A stretch of 64,000 bases of DNA, from contig CAJJDP010000040.1 in assembly GCA_905182995.1 (NCBI GenBank), positions 215,052 to 279,051 on the forward strand, read 5' to 3'. The notes below the pieces were generated by a model, which was not told where the DNA came from, searched no databases, and worked only from the letters and a program-made list of their open reading frames with translations. Each line of letters starts with the position of its first letter. Positions within the stretch are counted from its first letter, which is position 1. Source of the stretch: Paramecium octaurelia. Taxonomy: Eukaryota; Ciliophora; Oligohymenophorea; Peniculida; Parameciidae. Of this stretch, positions 13,555 through 24,980 are shown one piece after another. A program made the translations under genes and the position numbers.

Positions 13555-13883
13555 TCATTTTAATAAAAACTCAATTAGATCATCTTGAAATAGTAAATTA
13601 AATTGATAGCAATTCTACATGTTGATTCTCAATCTTAAATCTTGCACACTTTTCTTATCCACATGCTTTAATTGAATAATATTGAGAGTTACTCTCATAT
13701 GAATTGGAAGTACCTAAATCTTATGTGCTAATTTAATTTCCAAAATCAGCGTCAGATTATCATAATAAAAATCGGTAGTTTATGATTGACACCTTTATTG
13801 GAAATGTTAATTTCTGATGCATTCAAAGCATTCAAAGCATTCTCAATACTCTGCTATTGACAATCCACCCATCTCTTATCCAT
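13555..13883 (-). CDS. Possible small gene of unresolved structure
   Basis: Two coding-like pieces in different frames: ATG at 13883 opens a frame of about 40 codons, and a second frame of about 65 codons runs to TGA at 13555-13557 with several in-frame TAG/TAA codons. Joining them needs an intron of about 65 nt (near 13728-13792), about twice the usual size. No family is recognised. It may be a real short gene, a pseudogene, or chance. The bases between 13279 and 13554 and between 13884 and 14067 show no gene. Confidence 0.3.
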
Positions 13884-14067
13884 ACTAGAAATAAATGAAT
13901 AGAAATAATTCTATATAACTATTAACATTGTTTATTATAGCCCATAATTTGGAGATCATGCATGGTTTTATCGAGTTGCGAATTAAGTTTAATTTAATTA
14001 AAATTTATTCTAATTATTGTAAAGGAGTGTGAACATTATAATAATTATAAGAAAATTTATTATTGTA

Positions 14068-14909
14068 ATGTATTATTACAATTAAAGAATACCAGTTCCG
14101 TTACAGAGAATAGAATTCAAACATATTCTTTCAGGTTTGCAAAAGCATTCACAAAGTTAGGATGATATAAATTAGAAGCCTTTAGCAACTAGAAAGTATT
14201 GATCAATAAGCATATAAGAAGAAACATAAAAAAACCTGAAGTAAAATTCTTATAGGACTTATAAAGAAATGAGAAACAGGATTAACTAGTATTATAAACG
14301 ACTGATACTATGTGGGATGATCGAATTTTATAGAAATTGGAGAAATTAAAAAAGCAACCTAATGAATTCTTTGAAAAGGTTCCTAAAGATCCTATTACTT
14401 TAATGAATTCATCTAAGATAAACAAATTCTTTGAAATAAGAATATTGGCATAATCAAAAGAAGATGTTTAAAAAGCTTCAAGAGAATCCTAAAGATAATT
14501 GAATCAAATATAAGAGGTGGCAGTTAAGGAGTTATTGAATAAGTATCCTCATTAATTCAACTTTACGACATCAGCAGATGCAAGAAAGAAAAAGGAGGTG
14601 TTGGACACGAAGGATAAATATATGAAATTATTCTTTGTTAGAAATTGTTCGACTAGTATGAGTAAATCAAAAGTCAATAATAAGCATTTACATAATAGTG
14701 ATGACTAATAGAAATATATGGATAATATAGAATAAATATAGGAGAGACAGAAACTAAAAAGCAATTTGTCATTTTGCACATGGAACAAATTACAGGAATT
14801 GGAATGCCCAGGTTACTGTTCTTTTATAAAACAATTGGCAGTAAAAAATAAGTTGTAGCAAAGTTGTTCTTAATAGAAAATTGAATCTTATAACTTAGTA
14901 AATGATTGA
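14068..14909 (+). CDS. Hypothetical protein, 273 residues
   Basis: The ATG at 14068 opens the frame, a 20-nt intron at 14156-14175 (among the shortest here) restores phase, and TGA lies at 14907-14909. The protein is basic and hydrophilic with predicted helices. It has many Lys/Gln and short Ser-rich stretches, with four Cys in the last third, and no membrane segment. No family recognised. The next co-oriented gene begins only 54 bases downstream. Confidence 0.6.
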
Positions 14910-14963
14910 TGGAATATATGTCAATTGTATTATTTTTGTTAATTTTATAATAAATTTATATTA

Positions 14964-16731
14964 ATGGAAGAGAAGTGTAAATTACATTAGAAAGACATTA
15001 CCCATATGTATATATATATGTATTAAAGAGACAGTTGCATACATCCGGATTGTTTTAAATATAAACGACTGTGTAATGATTGCAGAGTGAATCACGAAAG
15101 CAGACATAAGAAGAATTAAATATATTAAAATAACCAGTTCACAATAACAATATAGGAATGTAAATAATAGGTAGAGAAGAATTTGAATACTGTAAAGGAA
15201 GAATTAGAATTAGCAGAAAATAGAGCTGCTAATGCATTAATAACATCAGTCAATAGCAACATTGATGAGATCATCTTAGAAATAGAATCAATAAGACAAC
15301 AGATTCATAAATTGTTTGACAAATATATCCAAGGTTTGAGGGATAAATTTGAATATAAAGTAAAATAGAGTATTCATGCTTTGTATGATATAATATAAGC
15401 GTAATTGACACAGATTAGACAGTTTTAAAATGATATCAATTCAATAGATACCCAAAAGAAAGTAATGTCTACAGATTTGGATTATTAAGTGTAATATCAG
15501 AAGAACAGATTAGAATCTCTCATTTATTAAAGAGCAAATCAGAAGTTCTATGGCAGAATAGATGATGATGTGGCCTTACATTTTATTGGAGTGATTCAGA
15601 AAGAGTTAGAATAATTAGTTATATACGAAAAAAACAAGTTAAGTTCATAAATTGAGAGTCTTAATCAAATGACCCTAAAAGCATAATAAACTAAATCGAA
15701 ATCAATCAAGAATTTTCAAAAGTTTTTAAGTTATGCCCCTGAGAAATTAGATGAAATGAGAAATACAATGTAGGGGCCTTAAGAATACTCATTCTATCGA
15801 TCGTGGTTACATTACTTCGAGCCAGGAACTAAATTCTTGTATTATTTAGATTTGAAACAATAAAATCCTCAGATCACAAAAGTTGAATTGGAAATCAATT
15901 TTGTTATCTCTTAAGGAAGTAGGTCTATTTTGGCTTCTGATGGTCAAATTTATTATTTTTCAGGATATGATAATGGATTAAATGATGATGAAAATAAGAC
16001 GATATATTAGTATGATCATCCATAATTAACATTCATCAAAAAGACAAGAATGTATACTCTAAGAAAGAATTTTTCATTATCTTGTACAGCTGATAAAGAT
16101 ATATTTATTATTGGAGGTTAAAATTATAAAGAGGGGTGCTTGGCAAAATGTGAAAAATATAATATAAATACTAATCAAATTACATTAATTAAGTACAATT
16201 TAATAAATCATTTTAAGTCATCTAACAGAATTGTCAACATTACATTCATCATGTACATATAATAATAAATTGATTGTTAAGTTTGGTGGTTTGATTGCCA
16301 ATACTGAAGGAGAAGACTTAAAAAAATAATGTTCAGGATTATTAGAATTGTATTTTATAGAATAAGATTGTTGGGAGAGAGTTGAAAACACCACCAATCA
16401 TACCTAATATCCATTGCATACTATTTTATCTACTTCCATATAGATACTTAATTCTAATATGATATATATATTTGGTGGACAAATATTATAAAAATAATCA
16501 TTTCAAACAGTTAATCAAGGATTTATGATTCAGATTGAGGAAGAAGAAGAATTTGATTAAGATTAAATAAGTATTTTAATGTAGTATTGCTTTAGAATTT
16601 TAACCAAAATTATATTATCAACTGTAACATCCCATTCCACAATAAGCACACTTTCTTACACAACCGATTTACTATTCTAACAAAATTATGTGTCTTTTAA
16701 AGGATGGGCAAATCGTTAGGTCTTGTTATGA
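14964..16731 (+). CDS. B-box-like zinc-binding, coiled-coil and kelch-like protein, 580 residues
   Basis: The first 50 residues hold Cys and His spaced like a B-box zinc finger: C-x2-H near the start, then CIHPDC, CNDC and two His. About residues 60-250 are a coiled coil. The remainder has beta-propeller features, with IIGG, FGG and FGGQ turns about 50 residues apart preceded by hydrophobic strands, as in kelch repeats. This B-box plus coiled coil plus propeller layout recalls TRIM-type proteins but without a visible RING finger, so ubiquitin-ligase activity should not be assumed. One 25-nt intron at 16193-16217. Confidence 0.68.
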
Positions 16732-16799
16732 AAAAAATAAATGGAAATCCTTTTGAAAATTTGAGTTATTTATTTTATTATAAATAATAATTAATTTTA

Positions 16800-17216
16800 G
16801 TTGGTATTTCTAAACCTTTTGATGTATGATCTATTACTCATTATCCTAAATTAAATATTGAATTTAAGATTCATAATTCCTCAATCTCCAAGGTATTAAA
16901 TCTTTTATTTTTTCCATCATTTTCAATGAAATATTGATAATACTTGGTAATTTGAAGGATGCTCAACTGTATTTACCAATTTTTAAAGAGATTTAAAGCA
17001 AGAAATAAATAATTGGAACATTCTTAATTTCAAAAGTAGTTAGCTAAAATGGTATTTTAAGATGAATATTATTTTACATTGCAAAATTACATAGATCAAT
17101 ATTAATCGACATAGAAAGAATTAAACTAATAATTTATTTAGTTTGGTTTTAGAACAAGATTGTTATTGATGTAAATCGTAAAGAAATAGAATAATTTATT
17201 AGAGAGTATAAAGTGA
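16800..17216 (+). pseudogene. Broken sorting-nexin-like (PX-BAR) remnant
   Basis: Two coding-like segments survive without a workable gene model. A PX-like beginning (VGISKPFD and following) meets a TGA at 16831-16833. A second frame ends at TGA 17214-17216 and resembles the start of a sorting-nexin BAR helix (ARNKQLEHSQFQKQLAKM, then a Phe/Tyr/Leu/Gln-rich segment with YIDQYQSTQKEL). No start codon or intron set joins them cleanly. Sorting nexins bind phosphoinositides and bend endosomal membrane; this copy looks dead or is misread. The sequence from 17217 to 17500 contains open but unconvincing frames. Confidence 0.35.
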
Positions 17217-17500
17217 TTTTGGGAAACTAATGGGACTTGAAGTAATGATGAAAGACTTGCTTTTGGAATAAGCTTTGGAAGTTGGAACAAAAATATTATC
17301 ATTAAACTCAAAATTGGATTATCATTTATTAAAATTACGGAGACTTGTTTAAGTGTCTCTAATATTATTTTTTTTATCGATGTTAATAGTTGATATCCTC
17401 AAATAAGAGAGCTTTTAACATTTCAAGAGTGATAATTGGATTCTAATATAAAGTAATTCTGTTTTATTTAAAAACTTTATATTAAATAACATAAATTATA

Positions 17501-18028
17501 ATGTTGCAGATATTCGATATTAGCGGACCAACTAAACCAAAAAATGAAAATGAAAGTCTCTTTCCTTCACTCTCATATAAGGAAAGATTAATGGGATTTG
17601 CATTCTGTTCTGTCTTAGGTAAGGAATGTAATTTATAGATAAGGATACTTTATCTAAATATTAAGTTTTGGATCTTTTATAGGAATTTTGGGTGGAAGTC
17701 CAAATAAATTTGCACTTACTTATAGTTTAGGAAATATTTTAGCATTGTTTGGGTAATACTGAATTTTATTATTTATAGAACAGCTTTTCTTATTGGATTC
17801 AAGAAATAATTTGAAAATATGATAGACAAAGAAAGAAAACTGACATCTATTATCTTTGCTTCTTCCTTAGTAATGATCTTTCTTTCAGTTTATGTGTTTA
17901 AATCAAAACTTCTGGTTTTGATATTTTTAGTGGCTGAATTCTGTTCATACACATGGTATGTGGCCAGTTATATTCCATTTGCAAGAGACTGCATCAAAGG
18001 TTGTTTAAGAAACATAATAAAAGCATGA
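17501..18028 (+). CDS. SFT2-family Golgi/endosome transport membrane protein
   Basis: The protein has 145 residues with four hydrophobic helices. It matches SFT2: a Pro/Leu-Ser-Tyr-x-x-R-Leu-x-Gly-Phe start, KFALTYSLGNILALFG, a GFKKQF motif, and WYVASYIPFARDCIKG near the end. In yeast SFT2 works with SNAREs in retrograde traffic to the Golgi. The second intron is a normal 26 nt (17753-17778). The first must span 17619-17682 (64 nt) to restore the frame, which is exceptional here; alternatively a few residues around it are misassigned. Confidence 0.88.
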
Positions 18029-18427
18029 TTTATCATACATTTAAATTTATTGTAATACTTAATTTCATTATTCTGTAAAATGATGTATAATATATATTTT
18101 CTTTGTTGATAAATTATAATATTTCCAATGATTTTAATAAAAGAGGAAATTTATCAAAGATAAGATATCTATTCTCAATATAAAGAATTTACTATGATAA
18201 ATCTTACACTTGTGTTAATTAATTATTATCAAAATAATCAAACTAGTAGAATGAATTCATAAAATTGAATGTTAGTTTAAAGTCATCTTTTGATTATACT
18301 TTCCAAGTCATATAACTTAAGTAATTGTTAATATATTATCGGTAGAATGAAGTAGGATATCAATAATATATTTGTCACTTCTTCTAATATATATACAGAA
18401 ATAAATTTATTTTACAAAATATCATTA
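18029..18427. other. Intergenic region, no gene seen
   Basis: About 400 bases of very AT-rich sequence between SFT2 and the SF-assemblin gene. Frames on both strands are short or lack start codons. No RNA gene or clear repeat was noticed. Confidence 0.5.
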
Positions 18428-19317
18428 ATGTTATTGTCAACTTCCAAGCTATCAACATCAAAACTTCAAAGATCATAACTGTCTAGTCCATAAAGATCAA
18501 CAGTTAATTATTTGAATTAAGATCTTGATTCACCATCTAGATAAAGAATTAAACTTCTTTCTGATAAATGGAATCACATTTAGAATGGTATAGACAAGGA
18601 TAAATTGGAGAAGAGGGAAGTCTTGGAGGAAAGAATCAAAATTATTGAAGATGTTCTATCCTCTGAAAAACCAAAGGACGAATAGAGATTCAAAGTTTTG
18701 AAGGATTCAGTCCTTAAATTATAAGATTATGCCCATAACCAAAAGGCAGAAAGAGAAGTAATAATACACTTGTAGCCTTTAGGCTTTTGATGATAAGAAG
18801 GAGAGAGACTTTAGAACTCTATCAGACAACATAGCTCTATCATTTGATCAGGAAAGGAATATTAGAGGGTAAGGAGAAACTAAATTGCAAAAACAAATTG
18901 ATGAGAGATTTGCTTAGATCACATTGACAATAACTAGAAATAATCATCAATACGAAGACAGAAGTTAAGCTAAAATTGCAGAAGTACTGTAATAAATTTA
19001 ATTGGTGAAAAATTAATTGGATCAAGAGAGAAGATCTAGGTATATAAATTAGGTTGTATATCTTTAGAGAAGAATCGTCAGAAAGTTTGGGTGATCAAAT
19101 TGATTAAGAAATTAACAAGTTCTCAGATCAATTGTTGATTGAGAAGAAAGTTAGAGAGGAAACCTAGGGAAAGATATTCAGAATGATAGAAGATGTGCAT
19201 GGCAAATTATAATAAGATATCAACTTTGAGAGAAGGGAAAGAGAAAGTACCACTGAAGCATTGCTGAAACTATTGGAAGATGCTTGCATCTAAATTGATA
19301 AGAATTTTAGATATTGA
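18428..19317 (+). CDS. SF-assemblin / beta-giardin family striated-fibre protein
   Basis: The protein has 278 residues with introns at 18758-18782 and 19040-19067. The N-terminus is a Ser/Thr/Pro-rich non-helical head of about 45 residues. The rest is a single segmented coiled-coil rod with the family's spaced motifs: ERIKIIEDVLSSE, FRTLSDNIALSFDQER, IDERFAQI and a C-terminal EALLKLLEDAC. SF-assemblins build the striated rootlets attached to ciliary basal bodies. Paramecium is known to have large SF-assemblin multigene families for its kinetodesmal fibres, so this fits the cell type. Confidence 0.92.
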
Positions 19318-19418
19318 TCATATGATATCAGTATTAATATAATATTTTATACATTCTAATTGTGTCTCTGGAATTATTATTAGATAATTAAAATGTTTAT
19401 ATTGATAATGACAAATAA

Positions 19419-19912
19419 TCATGCCTACTCTTGTCCAACCTGGAGTTCTAGTTCTGCGATTCTTCTTTAAAGACCAAGTAGTTATTATTGGAGGGCAGTT
19501 TTTTCTCCTTTGAGAGCAGTAATTTATTATTATAATCTAGAGTTCTCTGCTTTTTGATGGGCAAAATGTCTACTTTATTAAATTAGTATACCGTTTCATT
19601 TCCTCTTCGATTCTCATTAATTCATTAGTTAATGTTTTTTTGACATCTTGGGTTTTCATACTTAAAACAGATTCAAGTGTGTCTTTCTCAGATTTTAATA
19701 TCTAGACTTCTTTCTTATGGAAGTTCATCTCATCTTAAATGCCTTTTATTGTTTCCTATTATAATATATGGTATCAGTTTCATTACTTCCAAACTCATTA
19801 GTTTCCCTTTCAAGGATGCTGGATTTTGAGATCCTGCAAAACTCTATCCAGTCTATCCCATATCATTACCCTTTGAGAGAGTGTTACCAGCTTATTTAAA
19901 TGCATTGCTCAT
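19419..19912 (-). CDS. Small coiled-coil protein, 146 residues
   Basis: Introns at 19756-19786 (31 nt) and 19570-19591 (22 nt) give one frame from ATG at 19912 to TGA at 19419-19421. The first 35 residues are Gly/Ser/Asn-rich; the rest is one continuous helix with a strikingly regular end (LQQQITALKGEKTALQQQLL). The sequence looks well constrained, as for a conserved ciliary or cytoskeletal component, but I cannot name the family. Convergent with the SF-assemblin gene. Confidence 0.72.
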
Positions 19913-20003
19913 TTAGAGATGTAAAATTTAATTATTTAAGAAAATTATATAAAATTAGGAAAGAACATTATATTTTTTATATTTGATAAATATATATATG
20001 GGT

Positions 20004-21399
20004 TCAATCTGTTAAATATTATTTCTCTGCTAATTCAATCAATTATTAAGGATCATTAGGGAATGCTTTTTAAGAATCAATAGTCTACAACAATAACAAT
20101 AATTCCTATTGTTAGCGAGTGCTTAATTCGGATTGTCTTTTATATTCATTAACAAAGTTTTTTATAAACATCTTGGTGCAGTATTTGATTTTAAAATTTT
20201 GCCACAACTATTTTTTGTTGAACATCTGATAGTCCAACAAGGAATGATAAGCCTTATAAACTTATGATCCCTAATTGATAAAATTCTTATTTTCAGTGAA
20301 ATATCTGATTAAAATATTGAAAATTAATTCTTTAAATGTTTCATCAAGTGGTTATTTAGTGTTCATTTCTTCCTATCTTTGAATCAATTCAGTGACAAAT
20401 TCTAATTTGGCTTCCTAAATTGTATTAAGAAATAATAATACTTATGGATATAATACTTTCAATTAATCTTTGATGATTTTTTCTTCAAGTAATTCCTTAG
20501 CAGAAGCTCTCTTTTCTTAATTGAATTCCAACATTTTCCTAATCAAATTTCTTAATTGCTCAGTTTTGATTTTTTGGAATGGAAGTTTTTATCTACTCAT
20601 TTTTTCAATTTCAGCTTCAAAATCTGGATCACCTTATTGGATTTCCTTTCTCCATGGGAATTGGTTTTCTCCAAAGTAATATAAAATCATGCCCAGACTC
20701 CAAATATCACTTTTGTAATAATCAATTTCGGTCGAATCATCAATTCCCAACATTTAAGGACTCATAAAGAACTATAAATAACTAAATTCAATACTTCATT
20801 GCCTCCAACAGCCATAGATTGTAATATTTGATTTTCATCTATGATTCTTGATGATCCAAAATCAAAAATCTTATAAATATTATCAGAACTAAATAAAACA
20901 TTTGAAGGGTTCAAATCTCTGTTTGTTAAAGACAAAGTTTCCATATAATTAAGACAATGTATCAACTGAGCACCTAAATTCAATATATTCACTAATATAA
21001 TGAATTAAACTTGATACTTTCATCAACATTCTATGATGCTCGCATTAATCTTTAGATCATTATTTACAAAGTTATTTGTACATCATACTCCTTAAAAATG
21101 TACATCTTATTGTCTTTCTCTATAATTTTATATGTTCGGGCAATGTTTTTATGATTTACTCTCATCAGCACCTCTCTCTCTCTTTAAGCTGAAATACGGG
21201 CTTCCTATTTTAGAGAATATCCAATAACCTCTTAGTGTAGATTATTAATTTTGACAGCACAGGGCTAGGGATTGTCAGATCCATAGTTTATGTACCCCAA
21301 CAAGTACATATTCCCATCCTGGGTTCTAAGAGTCTTAATTTACTCCCTGGTAATAGCATAACCAGGTTCTAGAACTGTTGCGGGTTTCAATTCTGCCAT
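20004..21399 (-). CDS. Serine/threonine protein kinase with altered catalytic loop, 448 residues
   Basis: N-terminal kinase domain: the ATP-anchoring Lys lies in CAVKINN, HKNIARTYKI follows, and the catalytic loop is TNRDLNPSNVLF. The usual HRD His is Asn and the Lys of DLKPEN is Asn, while the catalytic Asp and the metal-binding Asn are kept. DFG is intact in IFDFGSS. The activation segment ends FFMSPQML, and SDIWSLGMILYYF is helix F. About 170 helical residues of unknown function follow the kinase. Introns at 20992-21017 and 20772-20794. Activity is possible but should be tested because the loop Lys normally stabilises the transferred phosphate. Confidence 0.88.
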
Positions 21400-21452
21400 T
21401 TATTTCTTAATTAAAAATGATAATAGAAATTAATATTCATATCTCTATAACT

Positions 21453-23303
21453 TCATTAATATCTTAATTAATAGAATTATAAGATTTCAGTCAAATATTA
21501 AGGCAGCAAATCAGGTTCTTTTGCAAAGTCTTCAAGCCGTAACTCATTGATTTTTTCATCTCTCCACTTCCAATCTGCTCCAAACATTGCTCTCACTCTT
21601 GCTAAATCAATTAAAATCCTATATATTTGACCCTAAATCAATTTGAAATTTTAAGAATTGTGTTCAGACATCCTGCCATGAGAATTGTATATGATTTCTA
21701 GGATTTAATTATAGATCAGAATGTTGTTATTCGTAGTCTATTCATAAAAGCCCTCCTATCCAAAATCAAACTCTCTCAAATCCAAAGGTTTCAATTAATA
21801 TAAATATTGACTTGCAAAAAAAAACAAATCACTAATTAATTCTTGTTAAGTTTGCTTATTTTTTTAGATAATCTTGAATTCTATATCAGTTTCAATATTT
21901 TTTTTTAAAGTAACATATTCTTCGAACTGGATATATTCTGAAAAATGATTATTGGTGTCCTTTTTCAAGTAATCATATGTTTTTTGATTTAGATCACAAA
22001 GATAATTGATATAACTTTTGAATTCAGAGTTTAAACTATAGTACAATAGTTCATTTGCCATATAATTAATTGTATTCATTAACATAGTAGTATTGCTACT
22101 GAGTTTATTCAAGAGTATGCAGATGTTTCTAAGTTTGTTCCAATACTGAATTTTATTCCTCTGTTCTTAATTTATTAAATTCTTGCAAACATACGATGCA
22201 ATATTTTTGTTCTCTTAATTGGGCAGAAGCTTTAATTAATATTTGTCTATCTATTCATTATTTTAACAATCAAAGAAGATATCCTATTTGAATTAATTGT
22301 CTTCACATTATATTTCACTATAGATATCTTGATTGCTTTTTAATTGCAAATCCAATATTGATTGAGTTTACCCTGACTTATTTTAAAAAAATTCTTTTTA
22401 GTATAGTTCCGACCAAGTCATCCTCTCTTTGGGATCGAATTTAAGCATTTTTTGAACGACTGTTCTAAGGGCTTCCCTTTAGATCAATTGAAAATTTGCC
22501 ATTTCATACTTTACCACCTCCAAACATCCTTTCACCATCTTATATGGTAACTGTCCAGTTATCAATTAAAATATAATAACCCCTAAACTGTACATATCGG
22601 CACTGATAGAATATGGTAACTCTAATATAATTTCAGGAGCTAATATTTATTAATTCTAATTACCCATAGTTTACTCAGTTCCAGCATATGTATTAGTGAG
22701 TTCCTCATTAGTTAATTACTTAGCCAAACCAAAATCCAGCAATTTGTATTATGCATTGTAAAAGACGCTTAGATCATTATTTTAAATTAATCTCTACTCC
22801 TCTTCTGTAGTTAATTTCACTCCTAAGTTAGCCAATTTGATATCTCTGTGTATGATCTTATTCTTATGTAAAGAATGCAACCCATTTACCAATTAGCGAA
22901 ATATGATGATTACTAAATCTTCAGGTATAGTTCTTTTAAACCATTTTATCAACATGCTTTAAGCATCAATGCAGCAATACTGAAATATAATAAAGTTTTT
23001 CAGATACCTCTAAAACAAGAAGTAATGTTTATTGATATTGAGCAGCCTCAATCAACTAAACTATATTATTATTCTAATTGGTCGAAAGCAAAACTATTTC
23101 GTTTTTCATGTAGGGGATGATCTCATTTTAAATCCTTTCTAAATCAACAATCTATAGAAAAGTATTGCTATTACTTTGATTGCCACAAATTCATTGTTTT
23201 TTGTATTGCATTTAAACACTTTTGAGAATGTTCCTGTTCCTATTAATTAAGGATTTGTGTATTTATCTTTGAATGCATTTTTAATGGAATCGAATTCTAA
23301 CAT
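21453..23303 (-). CDS. ULK/Atg1-like serine/threonine kinase, 599 residues
   Basis: Complete kinase core: GTGTFSKVFK glycine loop, AIK, IIHRDIKLANLGVK, LLDFGLAKQL, a threonine-containing AGTEQTMG segment with LAPEI, and SADMYSLGVIIFQLITG. It is an active-looking kinase. The extended helix after the catalytic loop, the overall domain order (N-terminal kinase, long C-terminal region of about 330 mostly helical residues) and the motif IPEDLVIIIFRQLVNGLHSL resemble ULK/Atg1 kinases. Other ciliate-expanded families cannot be excluded. Introns at 23152-23174 and 22980-23007. Starts 195 bases from the divergent AP-2 mu gene, and its stop is 53 bases from the start of the preceding kinase gene on the same strand. 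Confidence 0.8.
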
Positions 23304-23498
23304 TTTCTATCTTATTAATAATATCTTCTAATTCTACAATTTATAATGATAAAAATGAGATAATAATATCACAATTTATTTGCTGATTGTTTAAACTAGG
23401 TTTCAATTTGATATATATTTAAATCAAATAAATATGATGAATTCTTATAGGTTTATGAAGGTAAATATTAAGGCTGAATTTCATTATAATATTACATT

Positions 23499-24910
23499 AT
23501 GATAAGTTCTCTCTCTTTTATAAATCAGAAAGGGGAGATCCTGATCTATAGAGTTTATAAGGATGATATCAGCAGAAGTGAAATCACTTAATTTTGTGCC
23601 AAAATGATAGCTACAAAAGAAAATAAAGAATCTCCGATAATCAACATTGATTGTATTTATGTTCTTCAATATGAATAGAAACATCTTTTATTCACATTTC
23701 AATAAAAGATATCATAATTTTAGCCACTACTAAGACTGATGTAAATGTAGCTATGGTTCTTGAATTTTTATATCAATTGGTATTCATTGTTGTATGAGTG
23801 TAAGTCCAAAATTTGTAAATCGTACTTCTAAGGCATTCTAGATGAAAACTGCATAAAAAAGAATTTTGTCCTAATATATGAGATTCTCGACGAAGTACTT
23901 GATTATGGGATACCACAAATAGCAGATCCAAATATATTATAAAAGGTTAGTATCCATCTTATGGTGTAGTTTATTTAAGAAGGAGGGATCCAATAAGAGA
24001 CATCCATGAACATAGAGAGATTGAGATAATTAACAGTCACGATTACTGGTGCTGTATCATGGAGACCAACTGGACTGCATTATGAAAAGAATGAATTGTA
24101 TCTTGATATAATAGAATCTGTGAATCTATTGATTTCAGCTAAAGATACTGTTTTAAGGGCAGAAGTAGTGGGATCAATTGAACTTAAAAGTAAGCTTACA
24201 GGCATGCCTGAATGTTAAATTGGAATGAACGATAAATTATTAATGGGAAAGCAAGCGAGAACGACTAAATAAAATGGCGGAATTGCAATTGATGATATGA
24301 AATTTCATCCATGTGTGGGATTACCAAAATTTGAGAAGGATAGGACAATTACATTTATTCCACCTGATGGTCATTTCTAGTTGATGTCTTATAGAATCTC
24401 GGAGAACATTAATATTCCATTTAAAGTCAATGTGATCTATAGTGATATTAGCGAGAATAAGTTGGAAATACGACTGAAGGTAAAACTAATTATGAAGATA
24501 GATTAAATCAATATATGATAAAAATGTCTATGGTACAAATATTGCAGTAAAAGTGCCAGTGCCTAAAAACACTGTGAATGTGATATCTGCAACAGCATTA
24601 GGAAAGGCAAAGCATGAAATAGAGGAGTAAAGTGTAATTTGGAGAATCAAGAAATTGTAAGGAGATGTTGAAACATCGTTAAGGTATAACATATTTACGA
24701 TGACTTATTAGGTGTGATATTAGTTTGGGTGCTACAAATAAAGAGTAGACATGGAGTAAACCACCTTTGAAAATGGAATTCTAGATTCCTATGTTCACAT
24801 CTAGTGGATTGAGAGTGAGATTCCTGAAGGTAATGGAAAAAGGGGCATATAAAACAAATAAATGGATTAGATATTTGACAAGGGGAGGAGAATATTTGCA
24901 TAGATTATGA
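23499..24910 (+). CDS. AP-2 complex subunit mu (clathrin adaptor medium chain)
   Basis: The protein has 428 residues. The N-terminal longin-like domain begins [17 protein letters not shown] and has [12 protein letters not shown] and [16 protein letters not shown]. The C-terminal mu-homology domain, which binds YxxPhi cargo signals, shows [46 protein letters not shown] and ends [12 protein letters not shown]. The DDISRSE segment and the RTSF-like DQTSFIHI fit AP-2 better than AP-1. Five introns: 23650-23675 (approximate), 23780-23804 (approximate), 23946-23969 (approximate), one of 22 nt near 24480 and one of 28 nt near 24682. It acts at the plasma membrane in clathrin-mediated endocytosis. 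An ANTH adaptor lies 10 kb away. Confidence 0.92.
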
Positions 24911-24980
24911 AGATTAGAATAATATTAATTAATCACATTTAATCAATAATTTGAATAGTCGTTTTTATTATTTAAAATAA

